DNA of 64,000 bases, taken from assembly GCA_004124385.1 (NCBI GenBank), contig SCKN01000001.1:278606-342605 (forward strand), given 5' to 3'. The notes beneath the pieces were generated by a model. It did no database searches and had not been told where the DNA came from. It was given only the letters and a program-made list of their open reading frames with translations. A program made the translations under genes and the position numbers. Shown one piece after another: positions 56,278 through 64,000 of this stretch. The DNA is from Fidelibacterota bacterium. GTDB lineage: Bacteria; Fidelibacterota; Marinisomatia; Marinisomatales; TCS55. Numbering within the stretch: position 1 is the first letter of the stretch; every line of letters starts with the position of its first letter.

Positions 56278-56925
56278 ATGGAATCATATAAAATTACAAA
56301 ACAAAATAAATTAATACGAATTTCTAAAAAAGCAGATTACAGTAAGGAAACAATCCATGCCATCATTGATGAAGCATTATTTTGTCATCTCGGAATTATA
56401 CATGATGGCAAACCAGTCGTCATACCTACGATTCATGCACGAATGGGAAATGATTTAATTTTTCACGGATCTGGTGCCAGCAGATTAATAAAATCATCCC
56501 ATAATACTGATATGTGTGTTACCATAACATTAATGGATGGCCTTGTACTTGCTCGTTCACACTTTAATTCTTCAATGAATTATCGTTCTGTCGTGCTTTT
56601 TGGTCAAGGAGAAATGATCACTGATAAAAAGGAACGCATGGATGCTTTCGAAGCTATTACAGAACATATTGCTCCAGGGCGTTGGAACGATGCTCGCCAA
56701 CCCAATCAAATAGAATTGAAGCAAACAGCTGTTTTGAAAATGCCAATAGATGAAGCTTCAGCTAAAATCAGTTCAAAGTTCCCCGAAGATGAAACAGTAG
56801 ATTATGCACTGGATGTTTGGGCGGGAGTCATTCCCATTGATCAAACGTACGGCGAACCGAAAAATGATCCATTATTAAAAGATGGGATTAAACTGCCGGA
56901 ATATTTGAAGAATTATAAAAGATAA
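56278..56925 (+). CDS. Pyridoxamine 5'-phosphate oxidase-like flavin protein (Pyridox_ox_2)
   Basis: A 215-residue split-barrel flavoprotein-like family member. Features: IIDEALFCHLGIIHDGKPVV, PTIHARMGNDLIFHGSGASR, CVTITLMDGLVLARSHFNSS, NYRSVVLFGQGEMI. Members of this group bind FMN or F420 and reduce or oxidise varied substrates; NimA-type nitroimidazole reductases are related. Substrate unknown. Followed at once (TAATG) by a GNAT remnant. Confidence 0.85.
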   Translation: MESYKITKQNKLIRISKKADYSKETIHAIIDEALFCHLGIIHDGKPVVIPTIHARMGNDLIFHGSGASRLIKSSHNTDMCVTITLMDGLVLARSHFNSSMNYRSVVLFGQGEMITDKKERMDAFEAITEHIAPGRWNDARQPNQIELKQTAVLKMPIDEASAKISSKFPEDETVDYALDVWAGVIPIDQTYGEPKNDPLLKDGIKLPEYLKNYKR

Positions 56926-57125
56926 TGAAATGTATGATAAACATTCGTCCAGCTGAAAATGTTGATATCGAAAAAATAATTGCCTTTGATACTATAATAA
57001 AAAATGATCCAATGAAAAAACTAATTACTAAATTTGGATTCATAGATAGTGGTACGATTTATAATCTTGACGATAATAATCCAGAAAAAGTGTATTATTT
57101 AAATATTAGTAGAACTAACTATTAA
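56925..57125 (+). pseudogene. GNAT acetyltransferase remnant with internal deletion
   Basis: A 66-codon frame. The N-terminus INIRPAENVDIEKIIAFD is the start of a GNAT domain; it jumps to MKKLITKFGFIDSGTIYNLD and NPEKVYYLNI, which is the C-terminal end of the same kind of enzyme (KLGF..SG.IYNLD..DPE). The central acetyl-CoA-binding part (about 80-100 residues) is missing in frame, so it cannot be a working acetyltransferase. Starts ATG at 56925 (overlapping TAA of the previous gene) or 56934. Confidence 0.62.
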
Positions 57126-57147
57126 ATTAATAATAAAATCGAAATTA

Positions 57148-57552
57148 TTATGGTCGTTGCGCCAATTCAACCAGCACTCCACCGGTACTTTTTGGGTGGA
57201 TAAATGTCACTAAATACCCTTCAGCTCCGACTTTTGGTTCATTGTAAATCACAGTTATATTATTTTCCTTCAACTCAATAATGGCTTTGTGGATATCGTC
57301 CACTTCAAAACAAATATGATGAACGCCCGCTCCCCTTTTGTCAATATACTTGGCAATGGTGGAGTCATTACTCATCGCTTCCAATAATTCTATTTTCCCT
57401 CTACCGGTATCGTAAATATCCGTGGTCACTTTTTCAGAATCCACTGTTTCAGTCCCGGTATGATCCAGCCCTAAAATATGCTTCCAAAATGGAGCATCCT
57501 CTGCCAATGAGTTGACAGCAATTCCGATATGTTCTATTCCTTTGATCTTCAT
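57148..57552 (-). CDS. mce: Methylmalonyl-CoA epimerase
   Basis: A 134-residue VOC-fold enzyme that interconverts (2R)- and (2S)-methylmalonyl-CoA in propionate metabolism. Metal-binding residues are in GIEHIGIAV (His), VHHICFEVDD (His) and GVLVELAQ (Glu); RGKIELLEAMSNDSTIAKYI is typical of the family. The mutase genes are not in this window. Its neighbours upstream are the dipeptide epimerase and a crotonase. Confidence 0.93.
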   Translation of the reverse strand: MKIKGIEHIGIAVNSLAEDAPFWKHILGLDHTGTETVDSEKVTTDIYDTGRGKIELLEAMSNDSTIAKYIDKRGAGVHHICFEVDDIHKAIIELKENNITVIYNEPKVGAEGYLVTFIHPKSTGGVLVELAQRP

Positions 57553-57561
57553 TTAGATAGT

Positions 57562-57660
57562 ATGTCATCCTGATTCCAAATTATTGGGAGAAGGATTTCA
57601 AGCATTAACTAAAATAATAACATTTGAGATTCTTCTTCACTCCGTTCATCAGAATGACAT
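57562..57660. repeat. Inverted-repeat element with ATGTCATYCTGA ends
   Basis: Left end ATGTCATCCTGA (57562-57573), right end TCAGAATGACAT (57649-57660): reverse complements with one mismatch. The right part GAGATTCTTCTTCACTCCGTTCATCAGAATGACAT is of the kind ...AGATTCTTC..CTCAGAATGACA seen as dispersed repeats in many bacteria (from memory). It fills most of the 110-nt gap between mce and the epimerase gene. Confidence 0.75.
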
Positions 57661-57662
57661 GT

Positions 57663-58691
57663 TTATTTTAATCCTTTATACGTTGAATTTAATTGCAAGC
57701 CCAATCCATGTCCATCAGGAATAATCACACGCCCATCTTCAATCAGCACACCAATATATGGATCATTATCGATTAATAAATTCCCGTCCAAGTCTACGTA
57801 ATCCACTAATGGCGCTAAATGAGTAGCAGCTGTTATACCAATTGAGGATTCCACCATACACCCCAGCATAATCTGCAAATCCCGTTCACGAGCCATATCA
57901 ATCATCTGTTTTGCTTTCAGCATACTGCCGCATTTCATGAGTTTAATGTTGATACCATCAAACGCATGGGCAATTTCAGGTATATTTTCAGGATAGAGAC
58001 AGTTTTCATCCGCAATTAAGGGTAAGGGGGACTTTTTCTTTAATTCTGCTGTTTCATGTACTTTTTCAGCCGGCAATGGTTGTTCCACAAATTCAACATT
58101 CTGATCAGCTAACCATTTGCACATAGTTTCACCGGATTCCAAGTCCCAGCCTTCATTGGCGTCTACGCGAATTACTTTATCCGTTTCAGTTCGAATGACA
58201 TGGATGATTTCTTTATCATTTTCAGTACCCAATTTCACTTTAAGAATATGATACGGTTTGGCTTCTTCCACTTTTTGTGCAATTAGATCCATATCTCCAA
58301 TAGCGATAGTAAATGATGTAAGTGGTCCAATTTTTTCTTCCACTCCAAAATAATCTTTCATTGCTATATTTTGTGATTGGGTCCACCAATCTAAGTATGC
58401 CATACTAAAAGCTACTTCCAGTGCTTTTAAACCACCACATTGATATAAAACACTTTTTTCAAATAGTTCAGGCGATTCAATTTGTGAAGGTAAATCAATT
58501 CCTTTTTCAATTGTTTTTATTATCAATTCAGCTGATTCGCCGTAACGTTCTGATGGTGAAGCTTCTCCCCTGCCTATAAGTCCATCTTTTTCTAAATAAA
58601 TGAATATTTCAGGGTACATTTCGTGGGAACTGCGTGCAATTCCAAATGGATGTATGCAGCGCACATCATATTGCGTAAAACTTAATTTCAT
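57663..58691 (-). CDS. Dipeptide epimerase (L-Ala-D/L-Glu epimerase type), enolase superfamily
   Basis: A 342-residue enzyme. Seen: catalytic Lys pair in HILKVKLG, metal ligands in IRVDANEGW (Asp), FVEQPLP (Glu), LIADENCLYP (Asp), and second catalytic Lys in NIKLMKCG. The family epimerises L-Ala-D-Glu during murein peptide recycling, which fits the cell-wall salvage theme (NamZ, Alr, MurA) of this half of the window. Dipeptide specificity is by family resemblance. Confidence 0.87.
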   Translation of the reverse strand: MKLSFTQYDVRCIHPFGIARSSHEMYPEIFIYLEKDGLIGRGEASPSERYGESAELIIKTIEKGIDLPSQIESPELFEKSVLYQCGGLKALEVAFSMAYLDWWTQSQNIAMKDYFGVEEKIGPLTSFTIAIGDMDLIAQKVEEAKPYHILKVKLGTENDKEIIHVIRTETDKVIRVDANEGWDLESGETMCKWLADQNVEFVEQPLPAEKVHETAELKKKSPLPLIADENCLYPENIPEIAHAFDGINIKLMKCGSMLKAKQMIDMARERDLQIMLGCMVESSIGITAATHLAPLVDYVDLDGNLLIDNDPYIGVLIEDGRVIIPDGHGLGLQLNSTYKGLK

Positions 58692-58706
58692 TGTTTAATA
58701 AATAAT

Positions 58707-59480
58707 TTAAGAACGGAAATTGGCTTTCCGCTTTTCTACAAATGCAGTCATACCTTCTTTTGCTTCATCCGTGCTAAATAATTTTGCAAATGCGTCTACT
58801 TCAACAGCTAAACCATCCTGAATTGATTTATCAAAACTCTCGTATATACATTGCAACGAAATGGCAATAGCTTTTGGACCATTTTTAAGAATTATTTTGC
58901 CAATCTCTTTACAGGAATCCAAGAGTTCATCTTGAGCAACAACGTGATTAACTAATCCTATTCGATGCGCTTCATCAGCAGATATGTGGTTTCCTGTAAT
59001 GATTAATTCATTAGCGTTTCCTGTACCCACAATCTTTGGCAAACGCTGAGTTCCACCCCACCCAGGAATAATTCCTAATAAAACTTCTGGCTGGCCAAAA
59101 ACGGCATTTTCACTGGCAATGCGGATATGACATGCTAAAGCAATTTCACAGCCGCCACCAAGAGCGAAACCATTAACAGCAGCGATAACTGGCTTCGGAG
59201 AGTTTTCGATGATTAATGTCATTTCTTGTCCGGCCTTCCCAAAATCCAAAGCGTCATTCGAATCCATCTGTTGCATAGCTTTAATATCTGCTCCAGCTAC
59301 AAATGCTTTTTCACCACTTCCGGTCAAAATAATAACACCCACTTCATCATCTTGAATAAAGTCTGAAACAGACATTGATAATTCAGATACAACTTCAGCT
59401 TTCATCGCATTCATTGCATCTGGTCTGTTAATTGTGATAACACCCATTCCATCTGATTTTTCTAACAATAAATAATTCAT
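58707..59480 (-). CDS. Enoyl-CoA hydratase/isomerase (crotonase) family
   Basis: A 257-residue crotonase. Oxyanion-hole segments FVAGADIKAM and NGFALGGGCEIALACH; catalytic Glu residues in GGCEIAL and FGQPEVLLGIIPGWGGTQRL. Adds water to 2-enoyl-CoA in fatty-acid or amino-acid breakdown. Adjacent to mce and the dipeptide epimerase, 15 nt from the latter. Confidence 0.9.
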   Translation of the reverse strand: MNYLLLEKSDGMGVITINRPDAMNAMKAEVVSELSMSVSDFIQDDEVGVIILTGSGEKAFVAGADIKAMQQMDSNDALDFGKAGQEMTLIIENSPKPVIAAVNGFALGGGCEIALACHIRIASENAVFGQPEVLLGIIPGWGGTQRLPKIVGTGNANELIITGNHISADEAHRIGLVNHVVAQDELLDSCKEIGKIILKNGPKAIAISLQCIYESFDKSIQDGLAVEVDAFAKLFSTDEAKEGMTAFVEKRKANFRS

Positions 59481-59493
59481 AGTTATTTTAATA

Positions 59494-60963
59494 TTATTTC
59501 CAGAAAGTTCTGGTGAACAGAACCATTATTGTAAAAATTTCAAGCCGCCCCAATAACATACAAAAGCTTAACATCCACTTACCAAAATCCGGCAATAAAG
59601 CATAATTATCCGTGGGTCCAAACGCACCTAAACCCGGGCCAATATTGCCAATGGCTGAAGCGGACGCGCCAATGGCAGACTCAAGATCAATGTTCATTGC
59701 AGTAAGAACCATGGTTGTGATAGCAAAAATAGAAACGTAAAATAGAAAAAATCCCAAAGTATTTCGGATGATATCTTCGGAAATAAAACGACTGCCAATA
59801 CGTATTGGAATAATTGCTTTTAAATGAAGCATACGACGTGTTTCCTTCGCAGCATATTTGAACAAGAGCATAATACGAACAATTTTCATTCCACCGGTAG
59901 TAGAACCGCCCATACCGCCGACAAACATCATGAAAAGGATTATAAATTGTGCAAAGAAAGACCATAATTCATAATCTGCAGTTACAAAACCAGTGGTTGT
60001 TAAAATGGAAACAGTTTGAAAAAGTGAATCGCGAAAATGTTTTTCTGACCACTCATCACCACCTGCCGAAAGACTAGAGAAAATTAATAAAGCAACAATT
60101 GAAATAATGCTAAAATAGGTTAAAAATTCCTTATCTCGAAAATATGATTTCACATTTCCAGTCATTGCATGAAAATGTAGGGAAAAATTGATACCGGCCA
60201 GGAACATAAAGAAAATGATGATATATTGGATTGCAGCACTGTCGTAATATCCAATACTTGCATTTTTAATTGAAAATCCGCCCGTTGGCATAGTGGTAAA
60301 CGAATGACAGATCGAATCAAACCATGGCATTCCACTGATGACTAATAACAAAATTTGAGTTGCAGTGAAACCTAGATAAATCATCCATAGGAGTTTTGCA
60401 GCTTCTCTAACTCGAGGACGAATCTTATCAGAGACAGGCCCCGGCACCTCTGCTTTAAATAATTGCACTCCTCCTACACCCAATAAAGGCAGAATAGCAA
60501 TATAGAATAAAATAATGCCCATTCCGCCAATCCATTGAATAAAAGAACGCCAATACAACGTAGCGTGGGGTAAACTTTCAATCCCATTAGGGAGATGGGG
60601 TAATGTAACAGAACTGCCAATGATCGTAGCACCGGTTGTGGTTACACCAGACATCGATTCAAAAAATGCGTCAGTGAAATTCGGGATGATTCCAGAAATA
60701 TAAAATGGGAGAGCACCGATCAATGCTGTTGTAACCCAAGTAAAAGACACAATTGCAAAACCATCTTTGTTGGTTAATTTTCTGTTTTGGCGAGTTGTTA
60801 ACCAAATAGGAATGCCCAGCAAAAAACAAATAAGTATTGACCACAAAAAACCATTGAGATCGTTTTCACCATAACCATAGGCAATAGCTGCGGGGATCAA
60901 CATTGATACCCCCAGTATCACTAATAAAGCACTTAATATATTAAAAACAGTACGAATATTCAT
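59494..60963 (-). CDS. trkH: Potassium uptake protein TrkH, membrane subunit
   Basis: A 489-residue membrane protein of four repeated M1-P-M2 units; selectivity-loop-like segments include SGVTTTGAT, TTMPTGGFSIKN, LTTTGFVTAD and IGNIGPGLG. K+ uptake together with TrkA, encoded just upstream (TGATG overlap). Confidence 0.94.
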   Translation of the reverse strand: MNIRTVFNILSALLVILGVSMLIPAAIAYGYGENDLNGFLWSILICFLLGIPIWLTTRQNRKLTNKDGFAIVSFTWVTTALIGALPFYISGIIPNFTDAFFESMSGVTTTGATIIGSSVTLPHLPNGIESLPHATLYWRSFIQWIGGMGIILFYIAILPLLGVGGVQLFKAEVPGPVSDKIRPRVREAAKLLWMIYLGFTATQILLLVISGMPWFDSICHSFTTMPTGGFSIKNASIGYYDSAAIQYIIIFFMFLAGINFSLHFHAMTGNVKSYFRDKEFLTYFSIISIVALLIFSSLSAGGDEWSEKHFRDSLFQTVSILTTTGFVTADYELWSFFAQFIILFMMFVGGMGGSTTGGMKIVRIMLLFKYAAKETRRMLHLKAIIPIRIGSRFISEDIIRNTLGFFLFYVSIFAITTMVLTAMNIDLESAIGASASAIGNIGPGLGAFGPTDNYALLPDFGKWMLSFCMLLGRLEIFTIMVLFTRTFWK

Positions 60964-62312
60964 CAGGCTCGGAAGAGCTTGCGGACAGCATTGAAGACAT
61001 CGTTTTTTGCAAAAACCAATGCAGTATCTTCAGCTGTCAGGCGGGAACTACCGCGGGCGATACTTAAATGACCATGATGATTTATTACGCCTACGATACT
61101 CCCCTTTGGAAATGATAATTCTGATAATTCCATTAGTGTTGCACGACTGCCTGGCTCGGGCTGGAGCTCCAATACATCTACATCTATTTCATCAAATGTA
61201 AAGACAGATGTATCAGAAATATCACTTCGTATTTTGCGTAGAATAGTATTAACTGTGGACATATTCTTACTAATGATGGGCCCTATACCTAATTCTTGAA
61301 TTATGGGTAAAAATTCTGTATTACTAACATGAATAATTGCTTGTTTCACTCCGAAATGATGTGCTAAAAGGCCCGAAAGTATATTGGTTTGCTCATTTTC
61401 TGTCACTGTAATAAAGCTGTCAATTTCTTGTATATTTTCAGATGTTAAAAATTCCATATCTGTTCCATCTGCATTAATAACCAAAATATTATCGATATGA
61501 TTTGCAATATGTTCTGCTTTCTCTCTATTCCCTTCAACTAATCGTACATTCATATCTTCTTGAAGAGTTTCAGCTAGAGACCTTCCAATTTTACTTCCAC
61601 CAATTATCATGACACGTTTGGAATACTCAGTGGTTTTACCCAGCAAAGTAATTAATTGGTTAACATGCTCAGTACGAATAATAAAATAAACAATATCTCC
61701 ATATTGAAATTCATAATCAGACCATGGTACTAATGTTTTTGTATTTCGTAAAACTGCTATAATACCAAATTTATAATCTTCTGTTTGCTCGCAAATCTCT
61801 CTAACTGTTTTACCTATAATTTGAGAACATCCTTTTTCTAATCTAATACCAAGCATTTGCAGCCTACCATCTTCAAAATCCATCACTTGTGTCGCATATG
61901 GATGACGTACCAATCTGACGATTTCCTGACACGCTTCACGTTCGGGATGAATTACGAGATCAACTCCAAACTTTTCAGGTTTAATTATTGAATCTCTATC
62001 ACTATACTGTTGATTTCGCAAGCGAGCAATTATATGCTTAGCGCCTAATTCATGAGCTTGTTGGGCGGCGATAAGATTCACTTCATCAATGCGTGTTAAA
62101 CATAATACATAGTCAGCATCTTCGACGCGGGCTTTATGGAGTGTTTTGGGACTGGCACCGTTACCCTCGACATCGATTGCATCGAGGTGTTCGGTAATTC
62201 GACGACATTTCTCGGGATTAATATCCACTGCAGTAATATCGTGACCGTCTTCGCTGAGAGCTTTAGCAACGTGGAAGCCCACTTCGCCTACTCCTATTAA
62301 TACTATCTTCAT
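60963..62312 (-). CDS. trkA: Potassium uptake regulator TrkA
   Basis: A 449-residue cytoplasmic protein with two RCK units: first NAD-binding GVGEVGFHVAKAL (7-19), second IIGGSKIGRSLAETL (about 235-249), each followed by an RCK-C domain. It binds nucleotides and gates TrkH. Length and duplicate structure are normal. First gene of the trkA-trkH run, 67 nt after murA. Confidence 0.95.
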   Translation of the reverse strand: MKIVLIGVGEVGFHVAKALSEDGHDITAVDINPEKCRRITEHLDAIDVEGNGASPKTLHKARVEDADYVLCLTRIDEVNLIAAQQAHELGAKHIIARLRNQQYSDRDSIIKPEKFGVDLVIHPEREACQEIVRLVRHPYATQVMDFEDGRLQMLGIRLEKGCSQIIGKTVREICEQTEDYKFGIIAVLRNTKTLVPWSDYEFQYGDIVYFIIRTEHVNQLITLLGKTTEYSKRVMIIGGSKIGRSLAETLQEDMNVRLVEGNREKAEHIANHIDNILVINADGTDMEFLTSENIQEIDSFITVTENEQTNILSGLLAHHFGVKQAIIHVSNTEFLPIIQELGIGPIISKNMSTVNTILRKIRSDISDTSVFTFDEIDVDVLELQPEPGSRATLMELSELSFPKGSIVGVINHHGHLSIARGSSRLTAEDTALVFAKNDVFNAVRKLFRA

Positions 62313-62379
62313 CAGGCTATTTTTATTAGTGCCAAGTGAGAATGTATAAAGTTAATAATATAAGAAAAAAGAATTTTTG

Positions 62380-63630
62380 TTAGACTGATACACGAATTAT
62401 TTCCGCATTTAATGTGCTAAATTTATTTTCAATTTTTTCATAACCCCTGTCAATATGATATATGCGGCTAACGTCAGTTTGTCCATCAGCCATGAGCCCA
62501 GCCAAAATTAAAGAAGCGCTCGCTCGAATATCAGTAGACATCACTTGAGCTCCCTTTAACGATTTCACTCCTTCAATTGTAGCCACATTATCATGTAATG
62601 AAATTTTTGCCCCTAATCTATTTAATTCAGGTATATGAGTGAAACGATCATGATAAATAGTGTCTGTTACAACTGATTCTCCATTTGCAGAACACATTAG
62701 TGCCATCCATTGGGCTTGCAAATCTGTAGGAAAACCCGGATAAACTTCTGTTGTTACGTCAATAGCAATTATTTTATCCGCTTTCTTCATATGAATTTTT
62801 CCTGGCTCTGTTGTATAACTGGCACCACATTCTTCCAGTTTGTCTAATACAGTTTGAAGATGACTTGGTTCAGCATGATTTAAAGTTATATCACCCAAAG
62901 CAACTCCAGCCATTAGAAAAGTACCCGCTTCAATGCGATCTGGGATAACTGTAATTTCTGTGGGATGGAGTTCAGTTACTCCATCAATAGTTAAAATATT
63001 TGTATTCAAACCTGTAATTTTTGCACCCATCATATTTAACATTTCACACAATTGTACAATATCTGGTTCACGGGCTGCATTTTCAATAACAGATGTTCCT
63101 TTTGCAAGTACAGCCGCCATTACAACATTTCCAGTGGCACCTACGGATGAATATTCAAATCGAATATGCGCACCATTCAAGGAAGATCCAGTCGCTAATA
63201 TATATCCTTGATTCAACGTCACATCTGCTCCAAGTTTTTCCATGCCCATTAAATGAAAATCAACAGGGCGAGGACCCCAAGCACAACCGCCTGGCAATGA
63301 TACCTTTACTTTCCCAAATCGACCCAATAATGGACCCATAACATAAAAAGAAGCTCTCATGGTTTTAACAAGTTCATACGGAGCTTCAAGTTTGTTAACT
63401 GTTGAACCATCAATTTTTAATGATCCATTATCAAATTCAACTTCAGCACCAATCATTTCAAGTAATCTGATCATTGTTCGAGTATCGCGCAAATCCGGCA
63501 CTTTATGAATAGTTGTAACACCATTCGCAAGTAAGGCTGCTGACATCATTGGTAGAACCGCATTTTTTGCTCCACTTATATCAACTTCCCCTTTTAAAGG
63601 TTTTTTGCCCTGGATAATAAATTTATCCAC
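62380..63630 (-). CDS. murA: UDP-N-acetylglucosamine 1-carboxyvinyltransferase
   Basis: A 416-residue enzyme for the first committed step of peptidoglycan synthesis (UDP-GlcNAc plus PEP). The catalytic Cys116 is in PGGCAWGPRPVD (fosfomycin-sensitive type). Two GTG codons compete: 63636 and 63630. The Shine-Dalgarno GGAAGG (63636-63641, minus strand) is five bases before the GTG at 63630 but touches the other, and the family start is MDKFIIQG, so I use 63630. The 5' end overlaps recN by 8 nt. Confidence 0.93.
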   Translation of the reverse strand: MDKFIIQGKKPLKGEVDISGAKNAVLPMMSAALLANGVTTIHKVPDLRDTRTMIRLLEMIGAEVEFDNGSLKIDGSTVNKLEAPYELVKTMRASFYVMGPLLGRFGKVKVSLPGGCAWGPRPVDFHLMGMEKLGADVTLNQGYILATGSSLNGAHIRFEYSSVGATGNVVMAAVLAKGTSVIENAAREPDIVQLCEMLNMMGAKITGLNTNILTIDGVTELHPTEITVIPDRIEAGTFLMAGVALGDITLNHAEPSHLQTVLDKLEECGASYTTEPGKIHMKKADKIIAIDVTTEVYPGFPTDLQAQWMALMCSANGESVVTDTIYHDRFTHIPELNRLGAKISLHDNVATIEGVKSLKGAQVMSTDIRASASLILAGLMADGQTDVSRIYHIDRGYEKIENKFSTLNAEIIRVSV

Positions 63631-64000
63631 GGACACCTTCCATCATAGCTTCTGCAGAAGCTATGGATAACGGCGTCATAGATTCGCCACTAAATAGTTG
63701 GGCAATAACGTGTATTTTTTCATCATTGTTCAAATAGCGAATCTTAACAATCGTTCTGCCATCCTTTTGCATTTTTGAAATATGAATATGATTATTTGCT
63801 TTAGCCGCAATTTGAGGGAGATGTGATACGCAAATTATTTGTTTAGATTTAGAAAGTTTTAATAATGCTTCGCCAACTTTTTCTGCTGCAACCCCCGAAA
63901 TACCTGAATCAATTTCATCAAAGACCAATGTGTCAACAGGATCAACTTCTTGAAAAATAGTTTTAATGGCCAGCATAATTCTAGAAACTTCACCCCCTGA
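63623..64000 (-). CDS. recN: DNA repair protein RecN, C-terminal end (gene continues to the right)
   Basis: Partial gene of 125 codons, open to the window edge. It starts at the ABC signature SGGEVSRIMLAIK, then Walker B TLVFDEIDSGISG, D-loop, and H-loop CVSHLPQIAAKAN, the C-terminal ATPase half of the SMC-like repair protein RecN. The stop TAA is at 63623-63625. Ends in EGVRG, inside the murA start. Confidence 0.93.
   Translation of the reverse strand, partial: SGGEVSRIMLAIKTIFQEVDPVDTLVFDEIDSGISGVAAEKVGEALLKLSKSKQIICVSHLPQIAAKANNHIHISKMQKDGRTIVKIRYLNNDEKIHVIAQLFSGESMTPLSIASAEAMMEGVRG

Noticed and set aside
1-64000. CRISPR array, toxin-antitoxin or phage genes
   Set aside because: No regularly spaced repeats, no cas genes, no integrase or transposase and no phage structural genes were seen. 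The Cas4-like nuclease motif is part of the helicase fusion.

Overview
The window reads as one AT-rich chromosomal segment of a Gram-negative bacterium of the FCB group. The best fit is Candidatus Marinimicrobia (SAR406) or a close relative such as Ignavibacteria or Calditrichota; this is inference and no 16S gene is present. Support: two secreted proteins end in a type IX secretion (T9SS) type A sorting domain (YPNPFNP / YPNFPNPFN motifs), two carry dockerin-like Ca-binding modules, several SpII lipoproteins have lipoboxes, an ADP-heptose pathway kinase implies LPS, and there is a probable outer-membrane barrel. Coding density is high, and about 15 gene junctions are 1-4 nt overlaps (ATGA, TAATG or TGATG).

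Layout. 1-4.7 kb (minus): thioredoxin and thioredoxin reductase, a degenerate ABC ATPase, a double PspC membrane protein, heptose-7-phosphate kinase and the 5' part of a secreted beta-propeller gene. 4.8-10.2 kb (minus): smpB, tyrS, a PafA-type phosphatase lipoprotein and a NatAB-type ABC exporter. 10.3-15.9 kb: tRNA-Leu(CAG) with a partial copy of its 3' end, a homologue of the tRNA-queuosine mannosyltransferase, a DegT aminotransferase, Hsp20, an SDR reductase, cysK and a TlpA-like thioredoxin. 15.9-24 kb (minus): secreted subtilisin with dockerin, uvrC, a YiiX-type putative cysteine hydrolase, a T9SS-targeted cyanophycinase-like peptidase and serC. 24.1-26.5 kb (minus): ECF sigma factor, putative anti-sigma, Spy-like protein and lipoprotein. 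26.9-33 kb: UvrD-type helicase fused to an Fe-S RecB-type nuclease, a small lipoprotein, rmuC and pepA.

33.1-43.4 kb (minus) is the most unusual part. It is a five-gene envelope operon made of a carboxypeptidase-regulatory-domain lipoprotein, a PEGA protein, a DUF5683-type protein, a cohesin-like lipoprotein and a 2431-residue T9SS surface protein. I consider it, together with the sigma/anti-sigma/Spy operon, the best candidate for an undescribed system.

43.5-64 kb: hotdog thioesterase, UMF1-type MFS transporter, outer-membrane barrel, NamZ muramidase and SSS symporter (probable muropeptide salvage), a truncated GFA protein, alr, a nucleoside deoxyribosyltransferase-like protein, a second ABC exporter, polA (with an altered 3'-5' exonuclease motif), a flavin-type oxidase-like protein followed by a GNAT remnant, methylmalonyl-CoA epimerase, dipeptide epimerase, enoyl-CoA hydratase, trkH, trkA, murA and the 3' end of recN. 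Cell-wall turnover genes (NamZ, Alr, dipeptide epimerase, MurA) recur here. Non-coding structure includes four probable terminators or hairpins, two inverted-repeat elements, and two degenerate heptamer arrays placed right at the stop codons of the helicase and polA genes. No CRISPR array, transposase or integrase was seen.
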